A stretch of DNA of 64,000 bases from Defluviimonas salinarum (GTDB lineage: Bacteria; Pseudomonadota; Alphaproteobacteria; Rhodobacterales; Rhodobacteraceae). Under the pieces are notes generated by a model. It did no database searches. It saw only the letters and a program-made list of their open reading frames with translations, and had not been told where the DNA came from. The position numbers were made by a program, and so were the translations under genes. Of the stretch, positions 62,347-64,000 are shown one piece after another. The DNA is taken from the NCBI RefSeq assembly GCF_026013545.1, contig NZ_JAPDOG010000017.1:1-64000 (forward strand), in the 5' to 3' direction. Position 1 is the stretch's first letter. Each line of letters begins with the position of its first letter.

Positions 62347-63504
62347 ATGGCCGATGCCCCGGCGTTCTCGATCGCCTGCCCGACCCGCATCCGCTTCGGC
62401 CCCGGCACACATCGCGAATTGCCCGCATTCCTGCCCGCCGAAGCGCGGACCATCGCCTTCGTTCAGGGGCAGGGCGGCAGTGCCGCCGAACCCGTCCTGA
62501 ATTGCCTGCGCGAACAGGGGCTTGACCCCGTGGTGCTGCGCTGCGCGGGAGAGCCCACGGTCGGCTCCGTCAACGCGGCCTGCGAGGCATTGAACGGCGC
62601 GGTGCCGGACGCGGTCGTGGCCTGCGGCGGCGGATCGGTCATCGACACCGGCAAGGTGCTTTCCTTCCTCCTCTCGCACAATCTGCGGCTCGGCGAGGAT
62701 TTCGAGACCCTCGACGCCCACCTTCTCGCGACACCGGCACGGGTGCCCTGCATCGCGTTGCCGACCACGGCCGGCACGGGCGCCGAGGTGACCGCCAACG
62801 CGGTGCTCGGTGTCCCGTCCCGCGCCGCGAAGATCAGCTTGAGAGGGCGGGCCATCACCCCCGAGGTCGCCCTCGTCGATCCGGAGCTGATGCGCTCGGC
62901 CCCGATGCCCGTCAAGCTTCACTCGGGGCTCGACGCCGTGACGCAGGTGATCGAGGCCTATGTCTCCGCTGCCCGGACCCCCTTCTCCGACGCCCTGAGC
63001 CGCCCGGCGATCGCCGCGGGGCTCGACGCCCTGCGCCGCGTGATCGAGACGGACAGCCCGCAGGCGATGTGCGACCTGTCCTGGGTCAGCCTGTCCAGCG
63101 GTCTGGCGCTCGCCAATGGCGGGCTTGGCGCCGCCCACGGTCTGGCCTCGGTTCTCGGCGCATGCAGTTCAGCCCCGCATGGAGCGCTTTGCGGACGGCT
63201 CCTGCCGCCGGTCCTGCGCCGCAATCATGCGCTCGCCGCCGTGGGTGACGATGCGCAGCGCCGGCTGTCCGAAAGTGTCGGAGAAATCTCGCGCATATTC
63301 CCGCCGCATCACGGCGCGGATCCGCTCTCGGGGCTGGAGCGGTGGATGGACATGCAGGGCCTGCCGCGTTTGGCCGACTGGTCCATCCACCGGGAGTCGC
63401 TGGGCGACCTTGCCGTTGCCGCCGTCACCGCGTCTTCCAGCCGCAAGAATCCGGTGCCATTGACGGCGAAGGATCTGGCCGAGATTCTGCAGGACGCATT
63501 CTGA
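62347..63504 (+). CDS. Iron-type (group III) alcohol dehydrogenase with altered metal site
   Basis: A 385-residue member of the iron-containing alcohol dehydrogenase family. The NAD site is VACGGGSVIDTGK (GGGS at 94-97). Three of four metal ligands are present: Asp196, His264 (AAHGLAS) and His278 (APHG). The fourth, usually His in DAxTHxxE, is Gln200 (DAVTQVIEAY). It starts 3 bases after glpK, so it belongs to the glycerol operon. It may oxidise glycerol or a related polyol or aldehyde. The Gln may alter the metal or the activity. Confidence 0.82.
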   Translation: MADAPAFSIACPTRIRFGPGTHRELPAFLPAEARTIAFVQGQGGSAAEPVLNCLREQGLDPVVLRCAGEPTVGSVNAACEALNGAVPDAVVACGGGSVIDTGKVLSFLLSHNLRLGEDFETLDAHLLATPARVPCIALPTTAGTGAEVTANAVLGVPSRAAKISLRGRAITPEVALVDPELMRSAPMPVKLHSGLDAVTQVIEAYVSAARTPFSDALSRPAIAAGLDALRRVIETDSPQAMCDLSWVSLSSGLALANGGLGAAHGLASVLGACSSAPHGALCGRLLPPVLRRNHALAAVGDDAQRRLSESVGEISRIFPPHHGADPLSGLERWMDMQGLPRLADWSIHRESLGDLAVAAVTASSSRKNPVPLTAKDLAEILQDAF

Positions 63505-63591
63505 GCCGCCTTCGAGCCTCGGCGGCGATGCTCCGCAAGAGCCGTTCACCGGGTCGCGTCGTGCGGCGGCGCGGCGCCCCGGTTTAGGGGC
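63505..63591. terminator. Hairpins in the convergent gap
   Basis: Two stems lie between the convergent genes: GCCGCC (63505-63510) with GGCGGC (63521-63526), and GCCCC (63576-63580) with GGGGC (63587-63591) around GGTTTA. Both lack T tracts, so bidirectional termination is only plausible. Confidence 0.4.
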
Positions 63592-63595
63592 CGCC

Positions 63596-64000
63596 TCAGA
63601 CCGTCGCTGTCGCGCGCATGGCGAGCCCCGCGCCGGGGCGCGCGGCGGCAAGCTCGGTGGTCCCGTCCTGCTGCCGTGCGTTTAGCGTGAAGGCCTGACC
63701 GTCGCAGATCGGGCTGAAGGCGCGGAACTCGAAGGCGCGCAAGGTCGCTCCGGTGTTCTGGCGCAGCGCGAGGTCGGCGAGCATCGTCGCGATCAGCGGG
63801 CCGTGGAGCACCAGCCCGGCATGGCCCTCGACGTTGCGGGCATAGTCGCGGTCGTAATGGATGCGGTGGCCGTTGAAAGTCAGCGCCGAGTAGCGGAAGA
63901 GCATCACCTCCGAGGCCTTGACGGTCTCCGTGACGTCCCAGCCGCCCTCGTCAACCGGCGGCACCGGCGCGGCGTCGCCCGGACGCGGGTCCTCGCGGTA
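63596..64000 (-). CDS. MaoC/FAS1-like acyl-CoA hydratase (5' end outside window)
   Basis: The C-terminal 134 codons of a hotdog-fold hydratase; the start lies beyond 64000. The frame runs open to the window edge (reading YREDPRPGDAAPV before the first internal start candidate). The segments LFRYSALTFNGHRIHYDRDYA and GLVLHGPLIATMLADL fit the mesaconyl-CoA hydratase/FAS1-like dehydratase group, whose catalytic His/Asp lie in such a RIHYD block. Mesaconyl-C4-CoA hydratase is possible but cannot be proven from this fragment. Confidence 0.72.
   Translation of the reverse strand, partial: YREDPRPGDAAPVPPVDEGGWDVTETVKASEVMLFRYSALTFNGHRIHYDRDYARNVEGHAGLVLHGPLIATMLADLALRQNTGATLRAFEFRAFSPICDGQAFTLNARQQDGTTELAAARPGAGLAMRATATV

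Overview
The window is GC-rich, gene-dense chromosomal DNA that looks like an alphaproteobacterium, most likely of the Rhodobacteraceae. The clues are the FtsZ tail followed by lpxC, bamD and recN, a short-type ProS, a glxBCD/glnT-type glutamine cluster, a rhizobial/rhodobacterial glpSTPQV glycerol importer, and an intergenic palindrome of a type I recall from this family. I saw no rRNA, tRNA, insertion sequence, prophage or CRISPR array.

Layout. 1-4093: end of the division cluster, then lipid A and outer-membrane assembly (ftsZ partial, lpxC, bamD) and recN. 4398-9846: proS, a GDSL hydrolase, a DUF2937 protein, a secreted metallo-beta-lactamase-fold hydrolase and lolCD. 9877-13220: an Ldh-family oxidoreductase, two paralogous c-type cytochromes, a GST-like protein and a membrane protein. 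13461-15791: tex on the minus strand. 16054-23902: three very small membrane proteins, an APC amine/amino-acid permease, two hypothetical membrane proteins, and glxBCD-glnT (or the closely related N-methylglutamate synthase plus gamma-glutamylmethylamide synthetase). 24090-28335: a branched-chain-type 2-oxoacid dehydrogenase (E1alpha, E1beta, E2) with an amino-acid dehydrogenase. 28416-31627: a Lon-like protease and a USP-like protein. 31721-35709: a cobalamin riboswitch, a btuFCD-type importer and a methyltransferase. 35808-39026: a phasin-like protein and a Ca-type P-ATPase. 39193-45302: an E1alpha carrying a twin-arginine signal, its E1beta, a zinc-ribbon protein, two unusual cytochromes c, an MBOAT acyltransferase and an SGNH-like partner. 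45504-52000: an antiporter, then an operon of AMP-ligase, fused E1alpha-beta, E2 and acyl carrier protein. 52095-63504: the complete glycerol regulon (glpR, glpD, glpSTPQ, DUF2160, glpV, glpK) ending in an atypical iron-type alcohol dehydrogenase. 63596-64000: an incomplete MaoC/FAS1-like hydratase.

Two themes stand out. First, three unrelated E1 (thiamine-diphosphate) dehydrogenase loci lie within 28 kb. One has a Tat export signal and two neighbouring cytochromes c but no E2 or E3. This is the best candidate for an undescribed system: a periplasmic 2-oxoacid (or acyloin) dehydrogenase passing electrons to cytochrome c. Second, five CRP/FNR-type boxes (YTGAY-N4-RTCAW; two are the identical 14-mer) lie upstream of the cytochrome pair, the Lon/USP genes, the phasin/P-ATPase genes, the Tat-E1 operon and the ligase-E1-E2-ACP operon. 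This suggests that much of the window is a low-oxygen (FnrL/Dnr-type) regulon.

The glycerol permease gene glpP has an apparent single-base deletion that changes its C-terminus. This is either an assembly error or a real defect.
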